Assembly (NCBI GenBank): GCA_034421095.1
Contig: DAOUKR010000002.1
Location: 1-64,000 of the forward strand
Length of the DNA stretch: 64,000 nt
Origin: JAGWBG01 sp034421095
Lineage (GTDB): Bacteria > Chloroflexota > Dehalococcoidia > Lucifugimonadales > JAGWBF01
Direction: 5' to 3'
Part shown: piece by piece, positions 8,728-17,568 of the stretch
Layout: each line of letters opens with the position of its first letter
Numbering within the stretch: the stretch's first letter is position 1
Program-made: the position numbers and the translations under genes
The notes under the pieces: generated by a model
The model's database searches: none
What the model was told of the DNA's origin: nothing
The model's input: only the letters and a program-made list of their open reading frames with translations

Positions 8728-10104
8728 ATGCAGGAAGGTAGAAGCCTTACAGACAGGGAAATCAACCGGGGGTTGTTGAACTCCCTCTACCAGAACCCAA
8801 AGTGGTACTGGGGGTCTGTGACCTTGCTCGGTATAATCGTGCTGGGGGCCATGGCGGCTGCCGGGTACATGATTAACCAAGGCCTGGGAGTAACCGGACT
8901 CAACCGCCCCGTTATGTGGGGGTTCTTCATAACCAACTTCGTTTTCTGGATAGGCATCAGCCATGCCGGGGTGATGCTGTCAGCCATTCTGCGTCTCTCC
9001 AAGGCTGAATGGCGGCGGCCCGCGACCAGGGCAGCCGAGGTCCTTACGGTGTTCTCCCTGATGACGGCGATGCTGATGCCCTTCATACACGCCGGCCGGC
9101 CCTGGAGGCTGTTCTACTGGGTCTTCCCCTACGACTGGGCGCGGGGTGTGTTCCCCAACGTGCGCTCGGCATTGATATGGGACCCCAGCGCCGTGTTCAC
9201 CTATCTGACCTCCAGCATCCTCTTCGTATATATAGCCCTTCTGCCCGACCTGGCGGTGATTCGAGACCGCTCAACGGGCGTGAGGCGCACGATATACTCC
9301 GTCCTGTGTTTGGGATGGAAGGGAAACCCAAGACAGTGGAAGCTCCAGATTATCGCGGGCATACTGCTGTCGGCCCTCATCCTGCCCGTGTTCGTGTCGG
9401 TGCATAGTATAGTCTCCTTCGACTTCAGCATGGCAATAGCGGTGAAGAGCTGGCACTCCACCATATTCCCACCCTACTTTGTCATAGGAGCCGTCCACTC
9501 CGGTGTTGCCGCCGTGGTTATCGTGATGGCGCTGATGCGATGGCTCTTCCACTGGCACGACTACATCCGCCCTGAGCACTTTGACGCCCTGGGACGCCTT
9601 CTCATAGTGGTAGCCACGGGATGGTTCTTCTTCTTCGTTATGGAGTTCCTCTTTGGCCTCTACGGCCTTGAAGGAGACGAGATAAGCGTGAAGGACTTCC
9701 TGACTGCCCAGGCCCCCTGGAGTTGGTGGTTCATTACTTTCGTCGGCACAACCTATTTCATTCCCGTAGGTATGTGGCTGTTCAAGAGCGTGCGCCGCAA
9801 CCCCTGGCTGATGGTGGTTGCGTGCGTCTCCGTGAACATAGGAATGTGGCTGGAGAGGTTCCTCATCATAGTGCCGGGTTTGGCTCAGAAGCAGCTATTC
9901 AACTTCGCCTGGTACACCTATGCGCCCAGCCCTGTGGAGGTGGTGATAGTAATCGGCACCTTTGCGCTGGTATCCATGCTGATGTTGCTGTTCGCCAAGG
10001 TATTCCCCCTGATTCCCATTTACGACATAAAGGAAGGGGAAATCCTCAAGCAGGAAATCAAGATAGGCCGGAGGACGGTCCCGGCAGTAATAAGGGAAGA
10101 TTAG
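8728..10104 (+). CDS. actC: NrfD-family membrane subunit, ActC-like
   Basis: A 458-residue NrfD/PsrC-family membrane protein with about ten helices. Diagnostic stretches are FVFWIGISHAG near residue 72, AEWRRPATRAAE near 93 and PFIHAGRPWR near 113, which are ActC-like; the His and Arg/Trp lie where the quinol-site region is found in ActC. It pairs with the preceding ActF-like paralog in the membrane arm of alternative complex III. A 65-base gap separates it from actF and a 95-base gap from actD, with no terminator visible, so it is probably in the same operon. Confidence 0.85.
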   Translation: MQEGRSLTDREINRGLLNSLYQNPKWYWGSVTLLGIIVLGAMAAAGYMINQGLGVTGLNRPVMWGFFITNFVFWIGISHAGVMLSAILRLSKAEWRRPATRAAEVLTVFSLMTAMLMPFIHAGRPWRLFYWVFPYDWARGVFPNVRSALIWDPSAVFTYLTSSILFVYIALLPDLAVIRDRSTGVRRTIYSVLCLGWKGNPRQWKLQIIAGILLSALILPVFVSVHSIVSFDFSMAIAVKSWHSTIFPPYFVIGAVHSGVAAVVIVMALMRWLFHWHDYIRPEHFDALGRLLIVVATGWFFFFVMEFLFGLYGLEGDEISVKDFLTAQAPWSWWFITFVGTTYFIPVGMWLFKSVRRNPWLMVVACVSVNIGMWLERFLIIVPGLAQKQLFNFAWYTYAPSPVEVVIVIGTFALVSMLMLLFAKVFPLIPIYDIKEGEILKQEIKIGRRTVPAVIRED

Positions 10105-10199
10105 ACCAATAGCGTGGCCCCAGCCCGGGCCATCCCCCCAATCTTGAGAGCGTTGAAGGGGATGTTTGAAATACCGGGTGAGGGAGTGGAGGCTGGAAC

Positions 10200-10715
10200 A
10201 TGGCAAAACAATCGGTCTTGGGTCTGTACCAGAACGCCGAGTATGCTGCTGAGGCCGGTGACGCCCTTCAGGCGGCGGGTTTGACCAAGGATGACTACGA
10301 CTTTCTCACCGGGGCACCCTACCCTGAGGGGGCCTTTGGCGAGCGGCACGTCTCCCACCGGCTGTACGTGTTTCCCTTTGTGGGCGCTCTGTGCGGCCTT
10401 ACGGCGGGGATTCTCCTTACCTCCATGACCCAGATGGCCTATCCACTGGTCACCGGAGGAAAACCGATTCTGTCCCTGCCGCCAATGGCTATCGTTACCT
10501 ACGAAGGGACCATGCTGGGCGCTATATTGTTCACTGTCCTGGGCATACTCTTCGAGTCCAGGCTGCCACGGCCAAGCCTTGGCCTGTATGACGACCGCAT
10601 CACTGAGGGTTACATCGGGGTTATCGTGACCTGCGAGGACAATCAGGCGGGCAGAGTGGAACAAGTCCTCACTCAGGCAGGCGCAGTGGACGTGAAGCGT
10701 GGGGAGGCGTCGTGA
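10200..10715 (+). CDS. actD: DUF3341-type membrane subunit ActD
   Basis: A 171-residue protein with a soluble N-terminal region (residues 1-50) and two membrane helices at about 57-78 and 93-117, then a cytoplasmic C-terminal domain. The N-terminus (ALQAAGLTKDDYDFLTGAPYPEGAF) follows the DUF3341/ActD pattern of a domain ending in a conserved T-x-x-P-Y-P-like turn just before the helices. ActD is a cofactor-free membrane subunit of alternative complex III. Its place between actC and the monoheme cytochrome gene is the normal one. Confidence 0.82.
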   Translation: MAKQSVLGLYQNAEYAAEAGDALQAAGLTKDDYDFLTGAPYPEGAFGERHVSHRLYVFPFVGALCGLTAGILLTSMTQMAYPLVTGGKPILSLPPMAIVTYEGTMLGAILFTVLGILFESRLPRPSLGLYDDRITEGYIGVIVTCEDNQAGRVEQVLTQAGAVDVKRGEAS

Positions 10716-10782
10716 CAGTTGACATTTTGCTGCACACCTCATCCACCAACAGGCCCGGGGTAAGCGGGAGGTCCGTTCCGTC

Positions 10783-11355
10783 ATGGTGAGCCTGTCGAAT
10801 CCCAGGGAGCGCCTGAATTTCCTCGGTGGCCTGCTGCGCCGAAGGGTAGGCAGAGCGCACGTTCTGGCCCTTCTTGTGCTGATAGGCATCACGGCGGCGG
10901 GATGCGCCAACGGCACCTATCCCCTGGACTTTTTCTACGAGATGCACTACCAGCAGACCTATCAGTCCCACGAACCTCCCCGGCTGTCGGTCCCCGAAGG
11001 GGCTGTGCCTGTTACCGGCAGGGGAGTCCTCCTGACGGAGAACCCCATTCCCGGCCAGGGGATAGATGAGGGGAACAGGCTATTTGCTACTAACTGCGCC
11101 TTTTGTCACGGTATGGGCGGCAAAGGCGACGGCCCGGTGCTGGTTACCATGAAAGAGCAGTACAACTACGGCACCGATGAGCGCCCTTACACCATTACCC
11201 CCGACCTCACCGACGAGTTCGTCAGGAATCAGACCGACGTGGCGGTATTTGCCTGGATAACAAACGGCGTTACGGTCATGCCACCCTTTGACAAGCTCCT
11301 CACGATGGAGGAGCGGTGGATGCTTGTCAACTACATCCGAACCCTGCCGGAGTAA
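10783..11355 (+). CDS. actE: Monoheme cytochrome c lipoprotein ActE
   Basis: A 190-residue protein. Residues about 27-41 form a signal ending in a lipobox-like AAGC (Cys41). The following DFFYEMHYQQTYQ stretch resembles the ActE segment just behind the lipidated Cys. A single CAFCH heme site is at 105-109 and a likely distal Met ligand sits in VMPPF near 168. ActE is the periplasmic monoheme subunit that hands electrons from the multiheme subunit onward. This gene closes the alternative complex III set; a 140-base gap follows before the cytochrome maturation genes. No terminal oxidase gene is present in the window. Confidence 0.88.
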   Translation: MVSLSNPRERLNFLGGLLRRRVGRAHVLALLVLIGITAAGCANGTYPLDFFYEMHYQQTYQSHEPPRLSVPEGAVPVTGRGVLLTENPIPGQGIDEGNRLFATNCAFCHGMGGKGDGPVLVTMKEQYNYGTDERPYTITPDLTDEFVRNQTDVAVFAWITNGVTVMPPFDKLLTMEERWMLVNYIRTLPE

Positions 11356-11495
11356 GAGCAAGCTATTGCCCATCCCTGCAACACGACTAACCGGTTGATG
11401 TCAAAACTCTCAGCCTCAGAACGACACGTCATCAAGACCTGTGTGGTAGACTATTATATTGGTGTACGTTACGTTCAGCGACTTGCAGGGTTAGG

Positions 11496-12029
11496 ATGTC
11501 CATAGTCATTCGGGAATCTCGCCGGGCAATTATATGGCCCCTGATACTATTGGGAACTACGGTCCTTCCATTTGTCGTCATCGCCTGTAGCGGGCAAGAG
11601 CCTTCCCTGGAGGAGCAGGCCTATTCAATAGATAGAAGCCTTATATGCCCCGTCTGCCCCGGAGAGACCATTGACCAGGCGCAGGTCGAGCTGGCTGCCC
11701 AGATGCGGGGGATAGTCAGAGAGAGGCTGGCCGCCGGGTGGAGCAGGGAACAGATACTCCAGTACTTCGTGGACAGGTACGGTGAAAGGGTACTGGCAGC
11801 GCCTCCCAAGAAGGGGTTCAACCTGGTGGCCTGGGTGGTTCCCATCGTCGTTGGGGCGGGCGGTATCCTCCTGCTTGCCTTTGTCGTCCGGGCCATGAGG
11901 AGAGCAGGGCACACACGGAGAGACGACGGCCCCGTGTCAGAGCATGAGCTAGAGCCGTACCTGTCCCTGGTAGACCGGGAACTGGAGCTTTCCCCGGGGA
12001 GTGCTCACGAGCCGGAGAAGGATGATTAG
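11496..12029 (+). CDS. ccmH: Cytochrome c maturation protein CcmH
   Basis: A 177-residue CcmH-type apocytochrome thiol reductase. A hydrophobic N-terminus ends at a possible lipobox (VIAC, Cys31). The redox motif is LICPVC (Cys51, Cys54), followed by the helical domain QAQVELAAQMRGIVRERLAAGWS typical of CcmH and a membrane helix near 107-130. It would reduce the CxxCH thiols before heme ligation outside the membrane. Its stop is 3 bases from ccmF. The position directly behind a cytochrome-rich operon suits its job. Confidence 0.9.
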   Translation: MSIVIRESRRAIIWPLILLGTTVLPFVVIACSGQEPSLEEQAYSIDRSLICPVCPGETIDQAQVELAAQMRGIVRERLAAGWSREQILQYFVDRYGERVLAAPPKKGFNLVAWVVPIVVGAGGILLLAFVVRAMRRAGHTRRDDGPVSEHELEPYLSLVDRELELSPGSAHEPEKDD

Positions 12030-12032
12030 AGA

Positions 12033-14051
12033 ATGGGTGACCTGGGTTCAATTACACTGTTCACCGCCCTGGCCCTTGCAGCTTACTCCACCGTCGGGTC
12101 GGTCTTGGGTCGGGTGTGGAACGTTCCCAACCTGGTGGAGAGCGCCCGCTACGCCGTATACATACTGGTGTTGGTCCTTGCTGTATCGGTAGCCAGCCTG
12201 ATAGGGGCCTTCCTGTCCAACGATTTCCAGCTACAGTACGTGGCCGCCAACAGCAGCCTGGCCATGCCCCGTATCTACACCTGGGTGGCCTTCTACGCCG
12301 GGAACGAAGGTTCCCTCCTGTACATCGCCTTCGCCTTTTCGGTCCTGTCAGCAGTGGCAATATTCCTTGCGCCGGCGCGGGTGCGGGATAGCCTGCCATA
12401 TACCAACGCAGTCCTTATGCTGGTGCTCACCTTCTTCCTGGCAGTGATGGCCTTCATGGCCAACCCCTTCGCAGAGCTATCCATAGAGCCTCCCGACGGC
12501 CAGGGCATCAACCCTCTGCTCACCCACCCGGGCATGTTTATCCACCCGCCGGTGATGATGGCCGGGCTGATAGCGGTTACCCTACCCTTCGCCTTTGCCA
12601 TGGGCGCGCTCCTTGCGGGCAAGACCGGCGATGAGTGGGTTGACCCCGGCCGGGTCTGGGGGATAATCTCGTGGGTCCTGCTGGGGTCGGGGCTGCTGCT
12701 GGGCGGGTGGTGGGCCTACACCATCCTGGGATGGGGAGGCTACTGGGCCTGGGACCCCGTGGAGAACGCAGGCTTCATGCCTTTCGTGGCCCTCACCGCC
12801 TTCATACACTCCATCATGGTGCAAAAGCGGCGCGGAATGTTCCGCATGTGGAACATCGTCCTGATCAACCTCGCCTTTGGGCTGGCCCTCTACGGCATGT
12901 TTATGAACCGGGGCGGTCCGGTCCCTTCCGTCCACTCCTTCGGAGCGTCATCTCTGGGTTGGGTGTTCCTCATGTTCACCGGCATAGGCGTGGTTGTGCC
13001 CTTCGCCATATTCTTCCTCCGCTACGGCAGCCTGAAAAGCGCCCGCAATCTGGAATCCAGCCTATCCAGAGAGGCCGCCTTCCTGGTCAACAACCTACTT
13101 CTGCTGGGCATCGCCTTCGTCACCCTGTGGGGTGTGGTCTACCCTCTAATCTCGGAGGCAGCCAGGGGGGACGTGGTCACAGTAGGCCAGCCTTTCTACA
13201 ATCAGGTCAACGGCCCCCTTATGCTGGCCCTCATATTTCTCATGGGGGTTGGGCCTCTTCTCCCCTGGCGGAGCGCATCGGTGAGAACCCTGGGAAAGGC
13301 CATCCTTGGGCCGGGCCTTGTTTCCATAGCGGTCATGGTTCTGCTGGTGATTCTTGGGGTTAGAAAGCCCTACGCCGTAGCTGCCTTTGGGCTGTGCGCC
13401 CTGGTGACTACCGGCATCCTGTCAGAATGGGCACGTGGCACCCTATCCAGGCACCGTCAGGGTGACAACTACGCCTTGGGCTTCGTCAAGCTCATCGCAG
13501 CAAACAGGCCCCGCTACGGGGGGTACGTCGTCCACCTTGCCGTGGTGCTTCTGGCCCTGGGGGTGGCCGGCTCATCCTTCTACGGCTTTCAGAGGGACAT
13601 CATCCTGGCTCCCGGCGAGAGGGAGCAGATAGGCAACTATGAGTTGGAGTATCTGGACACCGATGTCACGCCAAAATCCGACCGGACGGAGTTCGCCTCC
13701 AAGGTAAACGTCTATAGAGACGGGGACCTTTTGAGGACCATGACCGCCCAAAGGGCCTTCTATCCCGACTTTCGCATGGCATCCACCAGGGCCGCCATCC
13801 ACTCCACGCCGGTAGAGGACTTCTACGTGATTCCCAGCGAGATACTGGATGGTGGAAGCGTCGGGTTCCGGGTATTCGTCAACCCCCTTGTCTGGTGGAT
13901 GTGGATTGCCGGCCCTGTCCTCCTCCTGGGGACTGTCATAGCCCTGTGGCCTCAGCGAAGTCCGGCCCCGGCCCGTCTCCGGGACCCCGCTCCCCGGTCT
14001 GCGAGGCCATACAATGTCTCCGAGGTTCCCGACCAGGCGGGCAACGACTGA
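12033..14051 (+). CDS. ccmF: Cytochrome c heme lyase subunit CcmF
   Basis: A 672-residue multi-spanning protein. The tryptophan-rich heme-handling WWD domain is plain near residues 225-250 (WWAYTILGWGGYWAWDP, then ENAGFMPF). A C-terminal periplasmic domain near 540-620 and a last helix near 620-645 are as in CcmF. CcmF takes heme from CcmE and, with CcmH, attaches it to apocytochromes. CcmA-E genes are not in the window and must lie elsewhere. Near-overlap with ccmH indicates one transcript. Confidence 0.93.
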   Translation: MGDLGSITLFTALALAAYSTVGSVLGRVWNVPNLVESARYAVYILVLVLAVSVASLIGAFLSNDFQLQYVAANSSLAMPRIYTWVAFYAGNEGSLLYIAFAFSVLSAVAIFLAPARVRDSLPYTNAVLMLVLTFFLAVMAFMANPFAELSIEPPDGQGINPLLTHPGMFIHPPVMMAGLIAVTLPFAFAMGALLAGKTGDEWVDPGRVWGIISWVLLGSGLLLGGWWAYTILGWGGYWAWDPVENAGFMPFVALTAFIHSIMVQKRRGMFRMWNIVLINLAFGLALYGMFMNRGGPVPSVHSFGASSLGWVFLMFTGIGVVVPFAIFFLRYGSLKSARNLESSLSREAAFLVNNLLLLGIAFVTLWGVVYPLISEAARGDVVTVGQPFYNQVNGPLMLALIFLMGVGPLLPWRSASVRTLGKAILGPGLVSIAVMVLLVILGVRKPYAVAAFGLCALVTTGILSEWARGTLSRHRQGDNYALGFVKLIAANRPRYGGYVVHLAVVLLALGVAGSSFYGFQRDIILAPGEREQIGNYELEYLDTDVTPKSDRTEFASKVNVYRDGDLLRTMTAQRAFYPDFRMASTRAAIHSTPVEDFYVIPSEILDGGSVGFRVFVNPLVWWMWIAGPVLLLGTVIALWPQRSPAPARLRDPAPRSARPYNVSEVPDQAGND

Positions 14052-14098
14052 GGAATTGGCCTATTCTCGAACCTTTGCCAGGAGAAGGATAAGTCAAT

Positions 14099-14467
14099 AT
14101 GAGCGTCCTGATAGGTGTGCTGCTGGCCCTCCTCGTCATCGCAGTAGTCATCTATCCCTTTGTGAGGTCACGGTTCCAGCCACGGCCTCCGATGGCCGTC
14201 GTGTCGCCCGACCCGGGGAGGCTCGATACAGTCTACGAGGAAATCAGGACTCTTCAGCTAGAGTACGAGCTGGGCAGCATAGACGAGAGGGACTACCAGG
14301 AGCAGTTGCGGGACTATCGTTTGCAGGCGGCAGCCATCCTGCACGAGCAGGGCAGGTCACGACAGGAGATGGACCTCCTGATGGAGGAGGAAATCACGGT
14401 GGCACGGGGAGCAATCGGGATGGAGCGTGGCTCACCGGAAGGAACCGGGGATGACCGCCCGGCATAG
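14099..14467 (+). CDS. Short CcmI-like membrane-anchored protein
   Basis: A 122-residue protein with one N-terminal helix (residues 2-21) and a charged, predicted helical tail containing LDTVYEEIRTLQLEYELGSIDERDYQEQL. This short-helix pattern ending in a DYxxQ/E-type segment is shared by many small anchored proteins and by the N-terminal part of CcmI, the chaperone-like helper of CcmFH. The location between ccmF and a ResA/CcmG gene supports a cytochrome maturation role, but the sequence alone does not prove it. AGGAGAAGG precedes the ATG. The end overlaps the next gene by 17 bases. Confidence 0.7.
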   Translation: MSVLIGVLLALLVIAVVIYPFVRSRFQPRPPMAVVSPDPGRLDTVYEEIRTLQLEYELGSIDERDYQEQLRDYRLQAAAILHEQGRSRQEMDLLMEEEITVARGAIGMERGSPEGTGDDRPA

Positions 14468-15701
14468 ATGCCTAGTACTGGCACTGACCGTGGCGGCGCT
14501 GGTCCTCCTCATGCTGGTGCCTGCATCCCTCTATGCGCAGGAGCGGAGCATAACCGTCACAGGGCGGGTGATCAACGGCACCGCAGACGGCATGGTCCCA
14601 GTCGGCCTTGACGTGACTCTGCACGTGATTGGCGACGGTGGAGAGTTGGATATATTCACTGCCACCACCGATGACGATGGTCGTTTCTGGTTCCAGGTCA
14701 CGGATACAGGAGGCGACGTCGTCTACGCCGTAACCGCCAGCTATCAGGACGTGTCCTACAGCAGAAGTCTGGCCTCATCCGCACTGGCAGAGCCTGTGGA
14801 GCTAACGGTATATGAGACCACCGACGATGTTGGAGTGATTCAGGTGGATGCCGACGTGCTTCTGGTCAGGGGAGCCGACGAGGACAAGAGCAGCCTGCTC
14901 GCCTTCGAGGTCCTCAGTTTGATGAATGACGGAGACCGCACCTTTGTGCCTGACCTGGACCAGCCGGGCAGGATGAACTTCCTGCGTTTCTCCATACCCA
15001 CCGGCATAAGGGACCTGGAAGTGTCCTCGGACCTCCCCGGCGGGCAAATCATCACCGTAGGCTCCGGCTTCGCTCTCACCACTCCGGTAACGCCCGGCTC
15101 TCACCAGGTTGCCTACACATACCGTATGCCCTATACGGGGACCGGAGTGGACCTGCCCCACTCCTTCCCCATGGGCGCAGATACCTTCAGGTTCCTCATG
15201 GCGGACGCCCTCGGCAGCCTCCGAGACTCAGACCTGCTGGTCTCGCCGCCGCTGATGGATGAGGCCGGAGGGATTTATAGGGTCTGGGAAAAGAGCGACT
15301 TGGAACCAGGAGACAGGGTTAACATGGAAATAGGGGACCTTCCCCAGCCGGGTCCGCTGGGACGACTGGGTAACAGTCTCATGGATGGGCCTTATCTCAA
15401 GATAGGTATTCCAAGCGCCGTGGGGTTTGTGCTGGCCGCCCTTCTGCTGTACGGAGTGGTGTTCAGACGGGTCGAAAAGGCCACCCCTTCCGGTGCAGGA
15501 CCTGAGAGCGGGGCCGAAGCTCCATCGGCTGATGGGCCTGAGTCCCCTTTGGAGGGCGAGCGCCGTGTACTGGTGGAAAGAATAGCCGAATTGGATGATC
15601 TTTATGAGCGTGGGGGTATGGCCCAGCCGGACTATGCCCAGCGCAGGCAGGAGATGAAAGACAGGCTTCTCCGACTGGCCCTTGCTCAGGAGGGGGAGTA
15701 A
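14451..15701 (+). CDS. Secreted, membrane-anchored protein with Ig/CNA-like domain
   Basis: A 416-residue protein of unknown function. The ATG at 14451 is favoured by GGAAGGAA upstream. A signal peptide covers about residues 1-31 (ending near SLYAQE). An N-terminal beta-rich domain (ITVTGRVINGTADG through residue 120) resembles carboxypeptidase-regulatory-like domains. A membrane helix follows near 313-335, and the cytoplasmic tail ends in a helical ELDDLYERGGMAQPDYAQRRQEMKDRLLRL segment much like that of the preceding small protein. The shared tail and position suggest that both belong to the cytochrome maturation operon. Confidence 0.7.
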   Translation: MTARHRCLVLALTVAALVLLMLVPASLYAQERSITVTGRVINGTADGMVPVGLDVTLHVIGDGGELDIFTATTDDDGRFWFQVTDTGGDVVYAVTASYQDVSYSRSLASSALAEPVELTVYETTDDVGVIQVDADVLLVRGADEDKSSLLAFEVLSLMNDGDRTFVPDLDQPGRMNFLRFSIPTGIRDLEVSSDLPGGQIITVGSGFALTTPVTPGSHQVAYTYRMPYTGTGVDLPHSFPMGADTFRFLMADALGSLRDSDLLVSPPLMDEAGGIYRVWEKSDLEPGDRVNMEIGDLPQPGPLGRLGNSLMDGPYLKIGIPSAVGFVLAALLLYGVVFRRVEKATPSGAGPESGAEAPSADGPESPLEGERRVLVERIAELDDLYERGGMAQPDYAQRRQEMKDRLLRLALAQEGE

Positions 15702-15705
15702 CGGC

Positions 15706-16308
15706 TTGAGCAAGGTTAGTCCTGCTGCCCCTGACGAGGGCAAGGCAGACACCAGGAAACGCAACCTGATAATTGGCGCCGCCCTGGTCCCGGTTGTGGC
15801 CCTCTTTGCGCTGCTGGGATGGGCTTTGATCCAGTCCGGTGGCAACCCCGGCGGGTTCGGCGTAAACAGGAGTTTCGGTGAGGTAGCTGTTGAGCAGCAG
15901 CCCGCCCCCGGTTTCGCCAAGAGCGACCTGAATGGCAGCATGGTGAGCCTGTCGGAGTTGCGTGGCAAGGTGGTGATGCTGGACTTCTGGTCCTCTTGGT
16001 GCCCTCCTTGCCGTCAGGAGGCCCCTGCTCTGGCCCGGGTGTATCGCGAGTACGAGGGCAGGAACGTTGAGTTCGTGGGAGTGGCCATCTGGGACGACCC
16101 GGGAGACGTGGGCCATTACGCCCAGGAGTTCGACCTGCCTTACCCCAACGTCCTTGATGAGAAGGGGCAAATCGCCATCAATTACGGAGTCTCGGGAATA
16201 CCCGAGAAGTTTTTTATAGACGCCAGAGGGACCCTGGTACGGAAGTTCGTAGGCCCCATGGAGTCTGAGGACCTGCGGGCGACCCTTGACCAACTCCTGA
16301 CACCCTAG
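15706..16308 (+). CDS. Thioredoxin-like thiol-disulfide protein (ResA/CcmG type)
   Basis: A 200-residue membrane-anchored thioredoxin fold protein. A strong AGGAGGGGG ribosome site points to the TTG at 15706. One N-terminal helix spans about 20-43. The active site is WCPPC (Cys99, Cys102), followed by RQEAPALARVYREY, and the family cis-Pro lies in GVSGIPEKFFID near 168. ResA/CcmG proteins reduce apocytochrome c cysteines or CcmH outside the membrane. Only 4 bases separate it from the previous gene. It probably ends the maturation operon: a palindromic repeat follows. Confidence 0.9.
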   Translation: MSKVSPAAPDEGKADTRKRNLIIGAALVPVVALFALLGWALIQSGGNPGGFGVNRSFGEVAVEQQPAPGFAKSDLNGSMVSLSELRGKVVMLDFWSSWCPPCRQEAPALARVYREYEGRNVEFVGVAIWDDPGDVGHYAQEFDLPYPNVLDEKGQIAINYGVSGIPEKFFIDARGTLVRKFVGPMESEDLRATLDQLLTP

Positions 16309-16327
16309 CGAGTGTCTAGCAAGGTGC

Positions 16328-16402
16328 CCCCTCATCCCTTCGGCAAGCTCAGGGCAGGCCCTAACCTTCTCCCACCAGGGGAGAAGGGACTTTCTGGACA
16401 CC
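16328..16402. repeat. Intergenic palindrome, family A
   Basis: CCTTCTCCC at 16365-16373 pairs with GGGAGAAGG at 16379-16387, flanked by CCCTCATCC and GGACTTT-like edges. The same module recurs near 31.2, 35.1, 39.0 and 58.9 kb. It may also end transcription between the thioredoxin and kinase genes. Confidence 0.8.
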
Positions 16403-16435
16403 TTCTTAACAAGCACTTGCCCGGGGAGGCTACAG

Positions 16436-17458
16436 ATGAGTGACGACGCAGGTGGAACATCCGTAAACGGTGGAGAGCCTGTTGCCCTGGTAATGGACGT
16501 GGGGGGCAACTGGATAAGGGTGGCCCTTGTCACACCAGGCGGCGACATCATCTGGAGAGACAGGGTGCCCACCATGGCACAGGAAGACGGGCAGGCCGTT
16601 ATAGAGCGGATAGAGTCCATGCGTGACGCGGGTGTCTCCCAGGCAGAAGGGAGGGAGATAGCCGGGATCGGATTGGGCCTTGCGGGTCCCATAGACCCGG
16701 AAACCGGGATTATGTACAGCCCACCCAACATCCCCGGCTTGGACGGGGTCTCCATCAAATCCCTGTGGGAGAACAGGGTAGAGTGGCCGGTCCTGGTGGG
16801 CAACGACGCCACCCTGGCGGCCCTGGGCGAGTACCGCTACGGCAGAGGCGTGGGGGCTCATACGCTGGTTTACCTGACCGTGAGCACCGGAATAGGCGGC
16901 GGGGTCGTTGTCAACGGACGTCCTCTGATGGGAGCCAATGGCATGGCCGGCGAGCTGGGCCACATGTGTATAGACATAAATGGCCCGGTCTGCAAGTGTG
17001 GGTCAACGGGCTGTCTGGAGGCCCTGGCCTCGGGCACTGCCATAGCCGACACGGCCAGGAGACGGCTGTCGGAGGGCGGCAGTTCCATGATGAGGGATAT
17101 GGTCTCCGACTACCCGGCCGGTATCTCGTCGGCGACGGTGTTTGAGGCAGCAGCCCTGGGAGACCCGTTATGCGGTGAAATCCTGGAGGGCGTGGCCCGT
17201 TTCCTGGGAGCGGGCCTGGTAAACATCCTCCACACCTTCAACCCGGACGTCATCATAATTGGCGGCGGAGTATCCCTCAACTGGGACTATCTCAAACCCT
17301 CCGTCCAGACCTATATTGAAGAGCACACCATGAGCCACATACAAAAGCTGGGCTTTCGGCTGGAAGTTAGCTCCTTTGGAGACGACATCGGCCTGCTGGG
17401 AGCCGCTGCCCTGGTGTGGCAGAGCCTGCCCCCGTATCAAGTACAGGGCAAGCTCTGA
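16436..17458 (+). CDS. ROK-family sugar kinase
   Basis: A 340-residue ROK protein. DVGGNWIRVAL near 21 is the phosphate motif; GND near 122-124 holds the catalytic Asp124; Glu173 and His176 (ELGHM) and the cysteines of CKCGSTGC (Cys186, Cys188, Cys193) form the ROK sugar and zinc site. There is no N-terminal DNA-binding domain, so this is a kinase (glucokinase-like) and not a repressor. GGGGAGG precedes the ATG. Oddly, the last ten codons and the stop lie in a dispersed repeat, so the C-terminal tail is repeat-derived. Confidence 0.9.
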   Translation: MSDDAGGTSVNGGEPVALVMDVGGNWIRVALVTPGGDIIWRDRVPTMAQEDGQAVIERIESMRDAGVSQAEGREIAGIGLGLAGPIDPETGIMYSPPNIPGLDGVSIKSLWENRVEWPVLVGNDATLAALGEYRYGRGVGAHTLVYLTVSTGIGGGVVVNGRPLMGANGMAGELGHMCIDINGPVCKCGSTGCLEALASGTAIADTARRRLSEGGSSMMRDMVSDYPAGISSATVFEAAALGDPLCGEILEGVARFLGAGLVNILHTFNPDVIIIGGGVSLNWDYLKPSVQTYIEEHTMSHIQKLGFRLEVSSFGDDIGLLGAAALVWQSLPPYQVQGKL

Positions 17459-17460
17459 GC
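17431..17460. repeat. Dispersed repeat overlapping the end of the ROK gene
   Basis: CCCCCGTATCAAGTAC plus GGGCAAGCT and TGAGC matches an intergenic copy near 25242-25271 with two differences. The copy here supplies the final codons and the TGA of the kinase gene. Confidence 0.75.
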
Positions 17461-17493
17461 TTGTCACGACCCCTACCTCCGCCCTGGTTGCGG

Positions 17494-17521
17494 TTGCCCT
17501 TTCCGAGTTTTCCAGTATAAT
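17494..17521 (+). promoter_or_regulatory. Putative promoter of the thiolase-like operon
   Basis: TTGCCC at 17494-17499 and a perfect TATAAT at 17516-17521 are 16 bases apart. The GTG start of the thiolase-like gene is 48 bases downstream, with AAGGAGGG in between. Confidence 0.5.
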
Positions 17522-17568
17522 GACCACAGGCGATTTCCCAACTTCGCACACAAGGAGGGACCGCTATC

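Noticed and set aside
15463..16812. Long minus-strand frame opposite the thioredoxin and ROK genes
   Set aside because: It is the complement of two well-supported plus-strand genes and crosses a palindromic repeat; no recognisable protein.
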